Shown: positions 1 to 11,934 of the stretch, in pieces
Layout: every line of letters starts with the position of its first letter
How positions within the stretch are numbered: the first letter of the stretch is position 1
Source: Umbelopsis ramanniana AG
Taxonomy: Eukaryota > Mucoromycota > Umbelopsidomycetes > Umbelopsidales > Umbelopsidaceae
Assembly: GCF_025399195.1 (NCBI RefSeq)
Contig: NW_026252112.1
Location: 1 to 64,000, forward strand
Reading direction: 5' to 3'
Length of the DNA stretch: 64,000 nucleotides
The notes under the pieces: generated by a model
Databases searched by the model: none
Seen by the model: only the letters and a program-made list of their open reading frames with translations
Told to the model about the DNA's origin: nothing
Translations under genes and position numbers: made by a program

Positions 1-969
1 CAACAAACTAGTTCAGCAGTTCTATACTCTCATTGCAAATATGTTCCCAAATCGAACTTGCCGATAGTGTTCAGAATTGAGATAGCCGTACTATCTCGGA
101 ATGTTAGATGACCTTACGAAGTATGCTAGTTCGGGGCGCCTAAAAGAGCAATGTGTGTTACTGGCCACTGGATTCATGCCACGGCGGGGCCTATAGGAAT
201 GAGTGCATTAATTTTGAAGTGGTTGCTCTTGTGGGGGGTTATCTTGACGTTCAGTTTAAGCTGGTGTCTTTTTGCCAAACAGTGAACGGGATAAGAAAAC
301 CCCTTTATCGCTCATTACATTTTCCGAAGAGTCCATTACCTCTACGCCGGCGTCATGCGCTCCGTAATGAACAGCATAAGCGCATACATACTGCTATTGA
401 AGTTTAAAGCAAACTAGCGGCCATTAAAATAGTATGTCCTTGCTCATTTTTTATCCTTTAGAGCTTGCAAATACCTCCTGTAGCTCGAGTTCGACTGTGG
501 CATACCCAACGCTCTGGCTAAATTTGGTCTGTACGTTCTAGCACTCTGTTACACCGACTTTTTCTAATGGCTTCAGGCGCCATATCTCGATTTATTCTGT
601 CCCCAGAGGGTCCTACACATTATTCGTTGAAAGGTTAGATTCGCAGTGGAGAGGGGTATAGTATGCAAGCAAAAGAACGATTGTTTTTATTCAGTAGGTG
701 TGGAGAAAACACGATTTAGTGGCAAAAATATGGATGGTCATCAAGGTCTTCCCCATAATTTCTAAGTGCTACTGGACATTCAACCAGCTTGGGGACGAGA
801 TTTGGTTACCATGGTTTAACTGAGTAAATCAACATATTCCGATTTTCTTACAAGAGAAGCTGACATCACCGTAGGACTTGATTTCTAGATTTTTTTGGCT
901 GGCTTGGAAAAAGGCTCTCGTTGGAAAACAAAAAAAATCAACCTTACGAGAAATCAACCCTGTTTCACC
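1..969. other. Intergenic, no supported gene
   Basis: I see no coding region I can support here. The open frames are short, lack family similarity and have no convincing splice structure. The last 100 bases are presumably the promoter and 5' leader of the bL36m gene. The start of the window may hold the 3' flank of a gene lying outside it. Confidence 0.5.
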
Positions 970-1215
970 ATGTCATTACTTCAACAATGGGCAAGAACTT
1001 TGACGCGGCCGATGGGTAGCCCTTTCATAGCTCGCCCTCTTCTGCAATCAGCTATCCAGCCAGCACTTGTCTCTCCTTCACTCACACTCATGCGCACCAT
1101 GAAGGTCAGAGCCTCGGTCAAGAAGATATGCGATGGATGCTCAACTGTTAAACGACGTGGAAAAGTTTTTGTCGTCTGCAGCAAGAACAAGAAGCACAAG
1201 CAAAGACAAGGATAG
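970..1215 (+). CDS. RTC6: Mitochondrial large-subunit ribosomal protein bL36m
   Basis: This intronless gene encodes 81 residues. The last 38 or so form a complete bacterial-type L36 domain beginning [14 protein letters not shown]. It contains the C-x2-C pair, the [11 protein letters not shown] stretch and a basic HKQRQG end, which is the zinc-ribbon signature of L36 (Cys-Cys-Cys-His). The first 43 residues are Arg/Ser/Leu-rich with almost no acidic residues, as expected of a mitochondrial presequence. The ATG at 970 was chosen because it is the first one giving such a presequence; the frame is open further upstream without an ATG. The protein is expected to sit in the mitochondrial large ribosomal subunit near the peptidyl-transferase region. 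It is convergent with the WDR6-like gene, whose stop codon lies 174 bases downstream on the other strand. Confidence 0.93.
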   Translation: MSLLQQWARTLTRPMGSPFIARPLLQSAIQPALVSPSLTLMRTMKVRASVKKICDGCSTVKRRGKVFVVCSKNKKHKQRQG

Positions 1216-1388
1216 ATTCCCAATGTTATTCTCCCCTCTCTCGACTAGTTGCATATGCCAACACTTGTAAAGATAAACCGCTAGACCGCTAGACGCATTT
1301 TTTTTTCTGTATAATGAAACGTTTATTATTGAACCTACATCGGTCCAACTGCAAGTCTATATCTAGTGTACAAGATTGCGACGATACT

Positions 1389-4300
1389 CTACATCAGCTT
1401 TTTAGATTTTAACAATTGGAATCCAATACCGGTGACTCCAACCACAATAGTGTCGCTGTTGAGAAGAAAAATTAGGAACGTTTAGTACCTGAATGAATTG
1501 TGGCACATGGTATGAAAGGTCAATACGTACTTGTGGACAGTGACATCCATAGCGGATGGGTCTGGAACGTCTATGTAATGGGCATCTCCCAACGAGAGTT
1601 TAACACCCTGTGTGGTGTCAACATCCCATACATTCAGTCGTTGATCAGTTGATACAGTCAATACACGGCGGTTAACAATATGTACACCTGAATAAGAATT
1701 AGTTGAGTTAGGTCAATTTGAATGTGGTATTATGGCGAGAGTTATGTACCTGTAATGGAGGAGGCATGTGCTCCTTCTATCTTGGCTATATCCGCTTTAG
1801 CTGTTGCCGATGCAGGAACGTCCTCCCTACTATCATAGCGAATGTCAAGCCAATTGAGAGCAAAGGCATTGTCTTCACCACCTGAAGCCAACCAGAAGCT
1901 TCCATCTAGAAAGATTATGTATAAAATTCATGTTATCATTAATATTTCAGAATTTGGTATCAGCTATAGATTGTTTACCTTCTTGTTGCTTGATGTCGAT
2001 GGCGTTCACACCTGACAGATGTGCTTGGTATGAGTAGAATGGCTCAGGTAGCTTGACAAGTTCTAAGATTGCACCCGCTTTGTAGGATTCTATAAATTGG
2101 TTGACAACAGACGTAGCATTCCAGAATGCCAATTTACCGTCCGTTGCACTGGTAATGATTATAATTCCTTGGCCACCAGCATTGTCTTTTGATTCAAGTT
2201 AGTTACGTTGATTTTCTTTACAGAGTAAGCGATATGAAAATGTGGAAAGAACGTACCTTCAACAAGTAGATGCTGGATCTGCAGTAAGCATTTCATATGC
2301 CAAACACCGTCCGCAATGAGATAAAACTTTTTGGCAACCTCATCAAAGAGCCAGAGCTATGTAAAGAGGGATAAACAAAACGACTCAATAGATTTATAAG
2401 GATGGGAACAGCAAAAAAAAACAATTTTCTTACCCTGGTAGTGGAATCAGAGTAGGCGGCAGCCAAAATATGATAACCTCGATGAGCGTCGATACAGAAT
2501 ACAGACGTGTCCATGATACGAGTTTCCTTGATGTCACTATAGTCCAAGCATTATTACCTATACATCAACATCTCCTCGCTCTCTTATTTTATGCAACATA
2601 CCTGACCAAGGGACTAGCAGCCAATTCTAAGCATGAGATATCAAGAAGGTCTTTCGAAGGATCAAAATCGGATGCCAAAGTTCCCTGTGGTGGATGCGAG
2701 TCTAATTTCCAACATCTCAGCTCCTCACTTGCACCGCTGGTGAACAATAGAGTCTCCTTTCCAATTGAGTAGACGATGCTCTTGATGACGGAAGAGTGCT
2801 TTCGAACAGTTCGCAGGCTAATGAGGCTACCCTCCAAATCCCCAGGGACATATTGACTTAGTCGCAAAAGTGTATCTTCTCCACCTGTTGCAACAATCAT
2901 GGGCATGTTTTTGAACTTCTCCTGGCACCCAATTGCCGCACCTAGTCATCAATTATAGTGTTATGTTTATGCCATGAATTTACAAAGACAAAAAACAGTC
3001 GTCGTATCTCTCAACTTACCGAGGAAGGTTATAGCACGAACATCCTTGCCATGGAAATTGCTCTGAAAGTATGGAAATGGGGTTACAAAAATTCATTTTC
3101 ACCATCAAGACTATTCTGCATCCACATACCTGAACACTCGCTTCAAAGGTTTCAGTGCTAGGCATACATTTTCTAAACAACGTATTAACCTAGCGATGTG
3201 ATTCATTGCAAGTTAGAATGGCTTCAGTGTCAATGGTTGGAAGTTCAATTGGTTCCTACCTTGTTTCTGCGGAAGAAAGCAAACGTGCACTTGGCAAGTT
3301 TGCGATCGTCGTTCAAGAAATGCCAAGCACGGTGAGCACCACCACATGCGACTGAAAGCATTTCAAAGCCTTTGGCGACATTGAAAACAAAGAAACGCTT
3401 TCTGAAGAAACCAAGGATATAGAGCTCTCCATCCATGTACATGGCTCCTTCTGCCCATCCTTTAGTTACGCGATTTTTGTATACTTTCTCTATAAGGAGA
3501 GACTTTCCGTGTGCTTTCTTCTCTTGACCCTCATCTGAGTCATCGTCATCATCCACCAGATCCATTTTGTCAGCGTCAATATCCATATTTGGACCATCTT
3601 CGGTAGCTGAAGATGCGATGTTCAAAAGACGATATTCAATAAAGCACCCGTCTCTGCCAGTAGTCAAGACGATTAAACCAGGACTATGCGAAGATGTCTC
3701 CGGAAGTGGACGGACGAGTACTGATGACACAGCTTGTCTTCCATGCGTTCTCCTTAACTGAAGAGCAAGTGTGGACAATGTCGGCTGGTCTTCTGCGCTA
3801 GCATCCTTATGGATGCCAGGGATTCGATAAATCAATAGTGCTGACTCTCGTGATCCACACAAAAGAAGGCTGTCGTCTTCGGAAATGGTTGCACATATTA
3901 TCGTTGTTTTGATTTCGGAACGTTGTAGTCGGTGTACCAGTCTAATTTTGGGCTCGTCTATGATCCTCATATCGAATCGAAACAGGTAAAATTCGTCCTC
4001 CATACCGATACTAACAATGTAGAAAACACCTTTGTCTGAGAAACACAAACGATTTAGAACAAGTAAATTGTAAAAGTCAAAAGCCAAGACATGTACCTTT
4101 CGATTCAAATATAAAGACACTCAGAACCTTGGAGTTGTGTACCTTCAGCTTGAGCGGCTATATTGAAGATATCATAAGATTAGGATTCCAAGCGATACTT
4201 AAATATTGATCCATTTATCTTACAGTAAAAGCAGAGTAGGCGTGACAAATAGACAAGTGCCCTTGTAAACCACCGGATACAACGAATTGACCTTCTCGAC

Positions 4301-6102
4301 AAGCTTCCATAACAGCATAATTCTGGAAATCATCATCTTGATATAGTGCCGTCCATTTTTGATCATCATTGTCATACCGAAGGAGAAAGCTATTTTATGT
4401 CAGTATAAACAGAGGCTTCATGATTTTGATGAAAGTGAACATACCCTTGGTTTGTAAAGGTGGCAATTACATCGTAATCGACTATGACGAAGTTTCGCAT
4501 GAATTCGTTGGCATCTTCCAATTGAGGCGCATAGCTCTCCAGCTCCGGTAGGTCGATAGCAGTCAAGTCCGATTCAGATTCTACTCAGGTCTACTGTTAA
4601 GACGACGCATTCATGCTTATAGATTATGGAGAAAAGCAGATATACACTTACCGATATGGTTCTCTTGAATCGCTTTCAGTGACCATAAGCGTACACCAGA
4701 GTCCTGTCCACCTGTGGCAACAAGTCTCTTGTTTGGACTTACGGCACAACTCCAAACGTTTTTACCAGCATGACCTTCCCAGCAGGCAAGGCAGTCCATT
4801 GCACTATCAGATTGCTCATCTTCCTCCTGTAGATAAGGATTATTCCACACTCTACATGTTGTATCCTGAATAGAGACGGATACATTTGAGCCATTTGAAT
4901 TCAAATTGTCTTCGTAACCAATCTGGCCAGCATATTACCTCAGAGACGCTGACAAGATATTGGTCCACCATAATACAATCCCAAATTCTAGCAGTATGAC
5001 CAAAAATGACATGGTACTTTCTGCAATGACAAGATTGTTAATAAAGATATAAAGCGAACTTTAAATCAATGTAATCACATTTACCTCTTTTGGTCTTTAA
5101 GACCCCACACTCGAATTGTACGGTCGTCCGATACGCTTACAAGTAACGATCCATCATCACTGAACCTGATTCCAAATATAACACCGTCATGACCAACTAA
5201 TCGATGTTGTACTGGAGCAAACCCTTCCTCATTCTTGTCAGAGACCTTCCATACGTGGACTTCATTGAAAACCGTTCCTGATCCAAGGTACAAAGTTGAT
5301 AGCGTGTTTCCGAAAAACCGTGCTGAATACCTTTTGAATAAGAAGTTTAATAAATTGATTAGAAGAGTCTGAGATCTGTCCAGCAGGGTAAGCAAGACTT
5401 ACAGGATGCATTGTTCTTCGCATTGAACTCGAAATACTCTGGAGGGCCTTTCAGCAGTTATGTCGTAAACTTCAACAAAGTTGTGCGCAAAGGCCATGGC
5501 AATTTTTGTTGCCTCCACACCACTTTCATCATCCTTGATTTGACATTAATTATTGCTGGCTGTTTTTCGTGCTAAATGTGATCTGCAAATCATAGCGATG
5601 CTTACCTCATATAACCATTGGACATCCTGAATCCAATCCGTGAAGGGTCCATACTGCTGAACTTGCCTAATCACAACCTCTGTTTTCTGATTATCGTTTC
5701 CTTCAGCATGGTGCGAACTTTGATCTGTTAATTGTGAGCTGCTTCCGATGTTGTATTCAATTGTCAAGACAGCGAGAGTTTTTGCTCCATAAGCCAGAAT
5801 CTTTCTTCGCTGAGCATACGTTCCTTCATCATTTACGCCTCTTGGTTCTATTGGGTTGAACAATGATATCTGTCAGTTACTCTAAATAGTTGAACTTATT
5901 AACAAAAGTATCACTTTTATTTTTTACCTAAGACAAGACGGTGAATTCGGTTTGCCGGCAAAACAAGAGATTTCGCTAAAAGTTCGCCATTGCGTACGTC
6001 AAAAGCTTTCAACCAAGGACCTTGACCGACAAGTAGTATAGAGTCGGTTAAAAAGGCCATGCTGGTGACCAGCCCTGCAAACACATCCTTCTCTAGATTC
6101 AT
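1389..6102 (-). CDS. WDR6: WDR6/Trm734-like WD40 protein (tRNA 2'-O-methylation cofactor)
   Basis: This is a long WD40 protein spread over more than ten exons. The order of landmarks matches the WDR6 family. The N-terminus carries GLVTSMAF..LLVGQGPWLKAFD. Repeats follow with DDRTIRVWGL, GHTARIWDCIM and GGQDSGVRLWSL. A central block has LTTGRDGCFIEYRLL and CGGAHRAWHF, strongly WDR6-like. The C-terminus has STDQRLNVWDVD and a last exon ending LLKSKKLM. WDR6 and yeast Trm734 partner FTSJ1/Trm7 for 2'-O-methylation of tRNA position 34. Splice sites placed by hand include an exon 1 end at 5928, exon 2 from 5847 to 5606, and exon 3 from 5533 to 5403. The start at 6102 is the first ATG matching the family N-terminus; the frame is open upstream only with a TTG. 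An acidic stretch (DDDDDSDEGQ) lies in the large insert near 3560. The gene is divergent from the cupredoxin gene at 6278. Confidence 0.88.
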
Positions 6103-6277
6103 TGTGAAGCTGGCTTGATACAATTGAACTCCAGCTTTGAGATTTTTGGTACTGTATTGAGTGGCTTGTGTGAGCTTCGAGACTGCTTCCTGGTAAGAGG
6201 AGAAAGGTGAGCTCGATACACCCTTGTCTTTTATACCATCACCCTCACCATCGCACAAAGTATAGCTAGGACCATAG

Positions 6278-7357
6278 ATGCCAGCTTATTACTATGCTCT
6301 TTTCTTCCTTCTAATTTTTAGTAGGGTTGAAGGTATAGTACGACAATACTATATTGCAGCGGTGGAAGTCGATTGGGACTACGCTCCAGCTCATTTCGAC
6401 AAGTACAACGACAAACCATTAGCTGACACAATAGCTGCAAACTTCACTGTTCGGACGAAAGATAGAATAGGTTCAACATACAGAAAAGCTGTATACAAAA
6501 GGTACACAGATGACACTTTTTCCAATGTCATCACCTCGGACCCCTCGTTCGGCTTTCTCGGGCCTATAATTCGAGGCGAAATGGGAGATCAAATTCGGAT
6601 AAACTTTTACAACAATGCAAGCAAGCCTTTTAATTTGCACCCATATCCTTCAAAAGGCAAAAGCGACATCAAAACCTCTGATCCTGTCCAACCAGGCGAT
6701 CGATATATTTACGTCTGGGATGTACCTACAGTAAGCGGTGAGGCTATAGGCAACTTCTCATCTACTCTATGGACGTACCAGTCTTTGGTAGACCCTCAGC
6801 ACGACCTTCAGACTGGCCTCATAGGACCTTTGGTTGTCTATAAAAAGGGCATGCTTATGGATGATTATCTTTCCCGACCAGAATCGATTGACCGAGAAAT
6901 TTTCACCATCATGATGATTACAGACGAAAACATCTCTCAGTACATTTCCGAGTCAGCAAAAGCTGCCAATATACCAGACCAGCGACTGAAAGAACTCCTA
7001 AAGAACAACGATTTCATAGAATCCAACAAAATGTACCATGTCAATGGGTTTGTGTTCAATAATAACCCTGGCATACATTTACCACTGGGATCAAAAGTGC
7101 GGTGGTACGTGATAGCCTTCGGTCTCAACGAAAAAGATCACCATACAGCCCACTGGCATGGCGGCACACTACTTAAAGGAGGACACCGAGTGGATGTGGT
7201 AGACTTGCCTTCGTCGTCATTCGAAGTTCTAGATATGGTACCTGATAACCCTGGTCAATGGTTATTTCATTGCCATGTCGCCAATCATCTTATGAACGGC
7301 ATGTCAGCATTTTATCAAGTTGATGAACCAGAAACTGGCGACAGCGAAGGAGGATAG
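6278..7357 (+). CDS. Secreted two-domain ceruloplasmin/hephaestin-like cupredoxin protein
   Basis: This intronless gene encodes 359 residues with an N-terminal signal peptide (about residues 1-19, YYYALFFLLIFSRVEG). Two cupredoxin domains follow, and their order and spacing match one ceruloplasmin or hephaestin repeat. Landmarks are YYIAAVEVDWDYAP, FGFLGPIIRGEMGD, GLIGPLVV and the second-domain YHVNGFVF. The C-terminal copper motifs are intact: H288-H-T-A-H-W-H294 and H331-C-H-V-x3-H337-x4-M342, supplying type-1 and half of the type-2/3 ligands. The first-domain HxH pairs of true multicopper oxidases are altered to H121-P-Y and T166-Y-Q. Family members oxidise Fe(II) or act in iron uptake. 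With half the trinuclear ligands missing, electron transfer or copper binding is more likely than oxygen reduction, which is inference. It shares a short upstream region with the WDR6-like gene. Confidence 0.85.
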   Translation: MPAYYYALFFLLIFSRVEGIVRQYYIAAVEVDWDYAPAHFDKYNDKPLADTIAANFTVRTKDRIGSTYRKAVYKRYTDDTFSNVITSDPSFGFLGPIIRGEMGDQIRINFYNNASKPFNLHPYPSKGKSDIKTSDPVQPGDRYIYVWDVPTVSGEAIGNFSSTLWTYQSLVDPQHDLQTGLIGPLVVYKKGMLMDDYLSRPESIDREIFTIMMITDENISQYISESAKAANIPDQRLKELLKNNDFIESNKMYHVNGFVFNNNPGIHLPLGSKVRWYVIAFGLNEKDHHTAHWHGGTLLKGGHRVDVVDLPSSSFEVLDMVPDNPGQWLFHCHVANHLMNGMSAFYQVDEPETGDSEGG

Positions 7358-7480
7358 CTATATACCATCGCGCGTTTCTTTAAATAGATATTTATATGTA
7401 GAATAATGTAGTACGGATAGAGAATACCAATTGTAAATACCAGTAAACGTTGACAAATAAACACCTGTTTTTCTATTATT

Positions 7481-10400
7481 TTACAGCACGGCTGGTGGCT
7501 GCTTACCGGCAGTTAAGATATAGATGCTGTCTGTCTCTTTCAAGATGAGAGATGGGACGGGATTGGTATATACGAATGGCAAATCGTTGCCAAAATTGAT
7601 ATCGGGAGCGCGAAGGATACCAATTGGTATTACACCTTGTCTGAGCAGTAGAGATTCAAACAGTTCAGCAAAGGACTTGTTCACATACTCATCGGGAATC
7701 TGTATGCTGGCTAGATAAGGTGCAAATTGACTGTTTTCTGAGGACCATTCTCCCATGCCGCACAAGGTTTTGATGATAGCAACAATGTCTGGTTGATAAT
7801 ATACTTGGCTTAGCAGAACATGGCTCAAAAGGTTTTCCACTACCACGTCGCCTGCAGCGAATGCCGAGGAATCAACCACATCGAAGCTTAGGTCACGCTC
7901 TTGTAGCAAATGCATATAGCGAATGTTGGATTTCTCAATGAGATTAACGATATTGTAGGAGGATGGTTGTCGAGGCTGGAGTAAAAGGTCAACGACATGG
8001 CTTGTCATACTAGATATATTATGACATTAGATACGCATGGTTATTTAAACACTGAACAATTGAATGTGGCAATAAATGGTATGCTTACATCGCTGCACTG
8101 TCTGGATTGGCCTCGTGTTGTTCGGGTATTTCGTTTTCACTCATAATCACTACTTGGCGTGCCCACTTTACTCCGGCCCTAAGCAGGTCGTCTGGGTGTC
8201 GACAGTTTCCCTAACATACTGGTTAGATATACAATTATGCAGCTGGTAAGCGAAAAAATGGCACTTACGATCATAAAATATACACGTGGAAAGATATTGA
8301 TCAATTCATAGACCCTTGAGCGAGGTCGGCTTTGACATAGCAAAACAATATCCTGAAGTTCATTTCTTGGAATATTGGGTGCACGCAAGTTTTGAATGAA
8401 GCGGAATAGGTTAGGAACTTCTCTATGCAAACAAACCACAATGTGAGATCGCATGTTTTCTGCATTACTGATAAGCATATCTTCAAATCGTGAAGGAGTT
8501 TCCAGCATGTAGCACGATAGAGTCTGGGAATCACGCATCGCTGACGATCCCGATTGAGCGTCCGTTTCAAATGCAATAGACGATAGGCGTTTGCAGGTTA
8601 ACAATGAGTGTTTTCTTGAGGTCAGCTTTCCCACTCTAAAAGCTTGCTTTTTCACGGACTCAGTGGAAGTTGAAGGCGTTGATGGCGTTGACGATACGAG
8701 TGGGGGTCCTAAAGTAGGACCATTCGGCATTGCATGCTCTAAACCTTTGATAGTTTCGTTGACAAATTCAGCAGACTACATCGAAGAAAAACAATTATTA
8801 TCGCAAATCAGGTCATCATCACCAGGCAATTTTAGTTGACAAATTGACTTACCAGCTGGTTGACATCTCGAACTTCTTTGATACTTTCCGCAATGTATAC
8901 GCATAAATCATTTTCTCGGATGACATGCTTTCCAGGATTTAAAATGACCTCGTATGACCCTGTTATGATATCAAGGGTTTTAATAGCAAAAAGAATAACT
9001 TGGCATTCTTTGAACAGTAACCAAGTAGCCCTTGTAAATGGAAGACCGACAATAGCGTCAGCTGGAGCTGCAGTATAAATCTCATTACTGGCTCCGTCGT
9101 CAAACTGTGCTTGCCATGGTTCATCGTATTCGTTGAATGGTTGCCTCTGGTGAAGGAGGTTGGTGATCAGAGTGGACGCTCCCCTGCAACGCACGTTAAG
9201 AGCAAGAAGATAGTGTTTGAATTCCCGAACGCAAATTACTTCGGTTGCAACTTTTTGATAGAGACCCGTCGATGGCGACAGATTACATGAATATATTGGT
9301 ATGTTGTGATCAGCGGTATAACAGTACAATGACCACAATCGCGTTGTATTTCGTTCGTCTTCCTTGAGAGGATCAAGAGCTTTTCGATCTTTACCGATAA
9401 AATGTAAAATTTATAACTTATAACTTAGATTGAAGGGCATCATTATTGCTGAATTCATTAAATGGGGCAATTACCTGAAACAGTAAAGATAGCCTTTGCA
9501 TATCTTGCTTGCTGTGAACATGAAGCAATAGAGATGAGTGCGAGGTGAAATCGGCATGTCCGCTTTAAATCATACATACAGCCCGCCTAAGGTCTTTTTC
9601 GCTCTGGGGTTTTTTTAGAACGCTGTTAGTGATACGTTTTCCATCGGTATTCTGACTGCCTTAAACCCACCATTGCAGAACCACAGAGGAAACGTGCTCG
9701 ATGTCCCCACATAGAATTTCTCTCCATGGCTTTGAGCTCGTCCGTTGGAGGTCGAGTATCAAGGAAAACAACGTTTATATGAGTATCACCCTGGTTTCAA
9801 GAGATTAGTGGTTCATGCAAGCGAATCTATTTCACTAGTTGTGTTTCATTACCATGCCAAAGAAGCCATCCAGGATATCTGCTGCTTGCTCAGCAGTAAA
9901 AGTACCAACCAGAAGAATAAATGGATAACCACCAGGAACAAAGTGTCCACCACCAGCTTTTCAAATGATTAATAAGGCAAACTATTACTCCCGCTTCCAG
10001 AACAGAAATGTCCATTACCTTGTTGTTTATAGATGGTGTCCACAACACCGGTGATCAAACTAGGAAGAACTGCGACAGAGCAAAGAATCAACAGCACAAT
10101 GACTATTCGACCAGCCTCCGTTTGTGGGGTAATATCTTCATTTGGCATTTAAATTAGCCAAAACCCTTGAACATTTCTAGGATAAATGAAATGGGGCTCT
10201 CTATACATACCTCCGAAACCGACCGTTGACATAACCACCATGACAAAGTATCTGATCATTGGTTACCCTATTTGAGCATCAAGATGAAATACACTCATAA
10301 TCCAACCACTTACAAAGTGTCCACAAGCGACAGGTCTTGGTTACCAAATGTTACCTCAACGTACCGGAAAGCCGATACGCCATTGAAAATCAAGACAAGT

Positions 10401-11814
10401 AGAGTGCAAACCAATTGAATCAATTTGCCCTTGACAGGATTAAATGGTTTGTCTGAGGGAATGTTCGCTGAGTACATCAGATTCATGGAGAGCTTCTATA
10501 ATTGATACTGTCCAACTAACCTGTCATTTGAAGATTCATCCTTATATTCATCGCACTTTTGATGCGTAGAATAAGGACCCAACTTCTCAAAAAATAGGGT
10601 ACTTCGCATAGAGAACAACTTAGTTTCCTCACTTCAGTAACTTTCCCATAATCTGTCTACTTACTGTAAAGATATTGACCATTCTCTATGAACATTGATA
10701 TAACAAACGGAAGCGTAGTTGACACTTCGATCACAGATCTTGCGCTGAATACCACGTGCCATCTATCACCGGCTAAGAGTACACCTAAAAAAAGCATATT
10801 AAACTTAATGACATATCACCATTTCATATAACAGATGTTCGATAGCTTACGCATTAAAAAACTTCCAATATCCCAAAAACTCAAGAATTGACAAAAGATC
10901 CTGAGTAAAAAATGAGTTAATGACACCCTTTGCTGCTAAAGTTCATACAGCATACTCGCATACCATAGATCCCATGCTCTATATTTGTACAACCACGGTG
11001 GTGGTATACCAACATCCTTCTCTTGTTTCAGTTCCACTAGATAAGCCGTACAAAACATGATGTCCACCAATAAATCAAGGTATACCTTTAGACAACAAGC
11101 CAATATGGGATGAGTAGATGCAGGTTAAAATAGAAACTCCTTGTCCCCCCCCCCCAAAACTTACAAAAAGGACTATAGCATTCTTCGCAAAAAGTACCCT
11201 CTTGAGTGGTCGAGCGTAATCGTTGAAAAATATCCTAGCACGATCGTACAAGCTTCGTGTGTCCAGTTTTCCATCTCTACCGGCCTATGTCAGCATGATT
11301 GGCGCCAGTCGGAGTTGAGACAAAAAATTCATTACCTTGCTTTCTTGCGACTAAAGCGATATTTAGAGCGGACTGTGCTGAGGTTAACTTGATGAGATTT
11401 CCGAAGAAGCATTTGTTCTAAAGATCGCTTTATGTTCATCGATGCCTTTACTTCCTCGGCTCTAAATGAACGGACCACATGATGAGGTGTTATTGCTGCA
11501 TATGAGGCAATTTTTACATCTCGTAAGAGCTTGTCTTACCTTGGGTCTAGAGCTGGAAGCACTAGATTGGGCGTGTCCAAGTGTCTTGAATTGATAAAGC
11601 TTGATAATGCTGATAACGGCGGTCTCTTGTGACGAGATGAATTTCCATAAGGCTCGTAGTCCTCGCTGTCCGAGCCTGCCCGAGATGAGTAGCCCGACGG
11701 TACTTGTCTCCATGAGCGCTTTGCGGACTTGCGCGATGCAGCAGACGAGTGAATTCCGTATGTCTGTTTCGGGTCTCCCATAAGAGAACGTTCTTCGTCT
11801 GCAGATTCCGGCAT
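7481..11814 (-). CDS. BK (Slo)-like potassium channel with RCK domains
   Basis: This is a many-exon gene. A Ser/basic-rich cytosolic N-terminus is followed by membrane segments. S2 contains YLDLLVDIMFCTAYLVEL. The S4 exon has spaced basic residues in LRSWVLILRIKSAMNIRM. S5 contains KLIQLVCTLLVLIF. The pore exon reads YFVMVVMSTVGFGD, with selectivity filter TVGFG. S6 is rich in Val/Leu/Ile (IVIVLLILCSVAVLP). The cytosolic part carries RCK-type segments including GHFVPGGYPFILLVGT, RSHIVVCLHREVPNLFRF and a long middle region ending AIKT. The C-terminus contains FAELFESLLLRQGVIPIGILR. The family conducts K+ gated by voltage and cytosolic Ca2+. I could not recognise a clear calcium bowl. The start at 11814 is the first ATG in the open frame. 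An 11-base C run sits in an intron at 11145. Divergent from MOCS1A with 120 bases between starts. Confidence 0.85.
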
Positions 11815-11934
11815 GGTTGAAAGGCTAAGAAACGTCGACAAGCCGTCTGAACCTTCGCTTTTGACAATTAATGTGACGGCGAATTTTACCTTTCTAGGCC
11901 GTCAGGACGTTACAGCCAACGTTGGCACTCTGCC

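Noticed and set aside
153-407. 84-codon plus-strand frame near the left edge
   Set aside because: Composition is atypical and there are no recognisable motifs or neighbours.
11145-11155. Run of 11 C residues
   Set aside because: It sits in an intron of the K+ channel gene and is a simple homopolymer, possibly with sequencing uncertainty in length.
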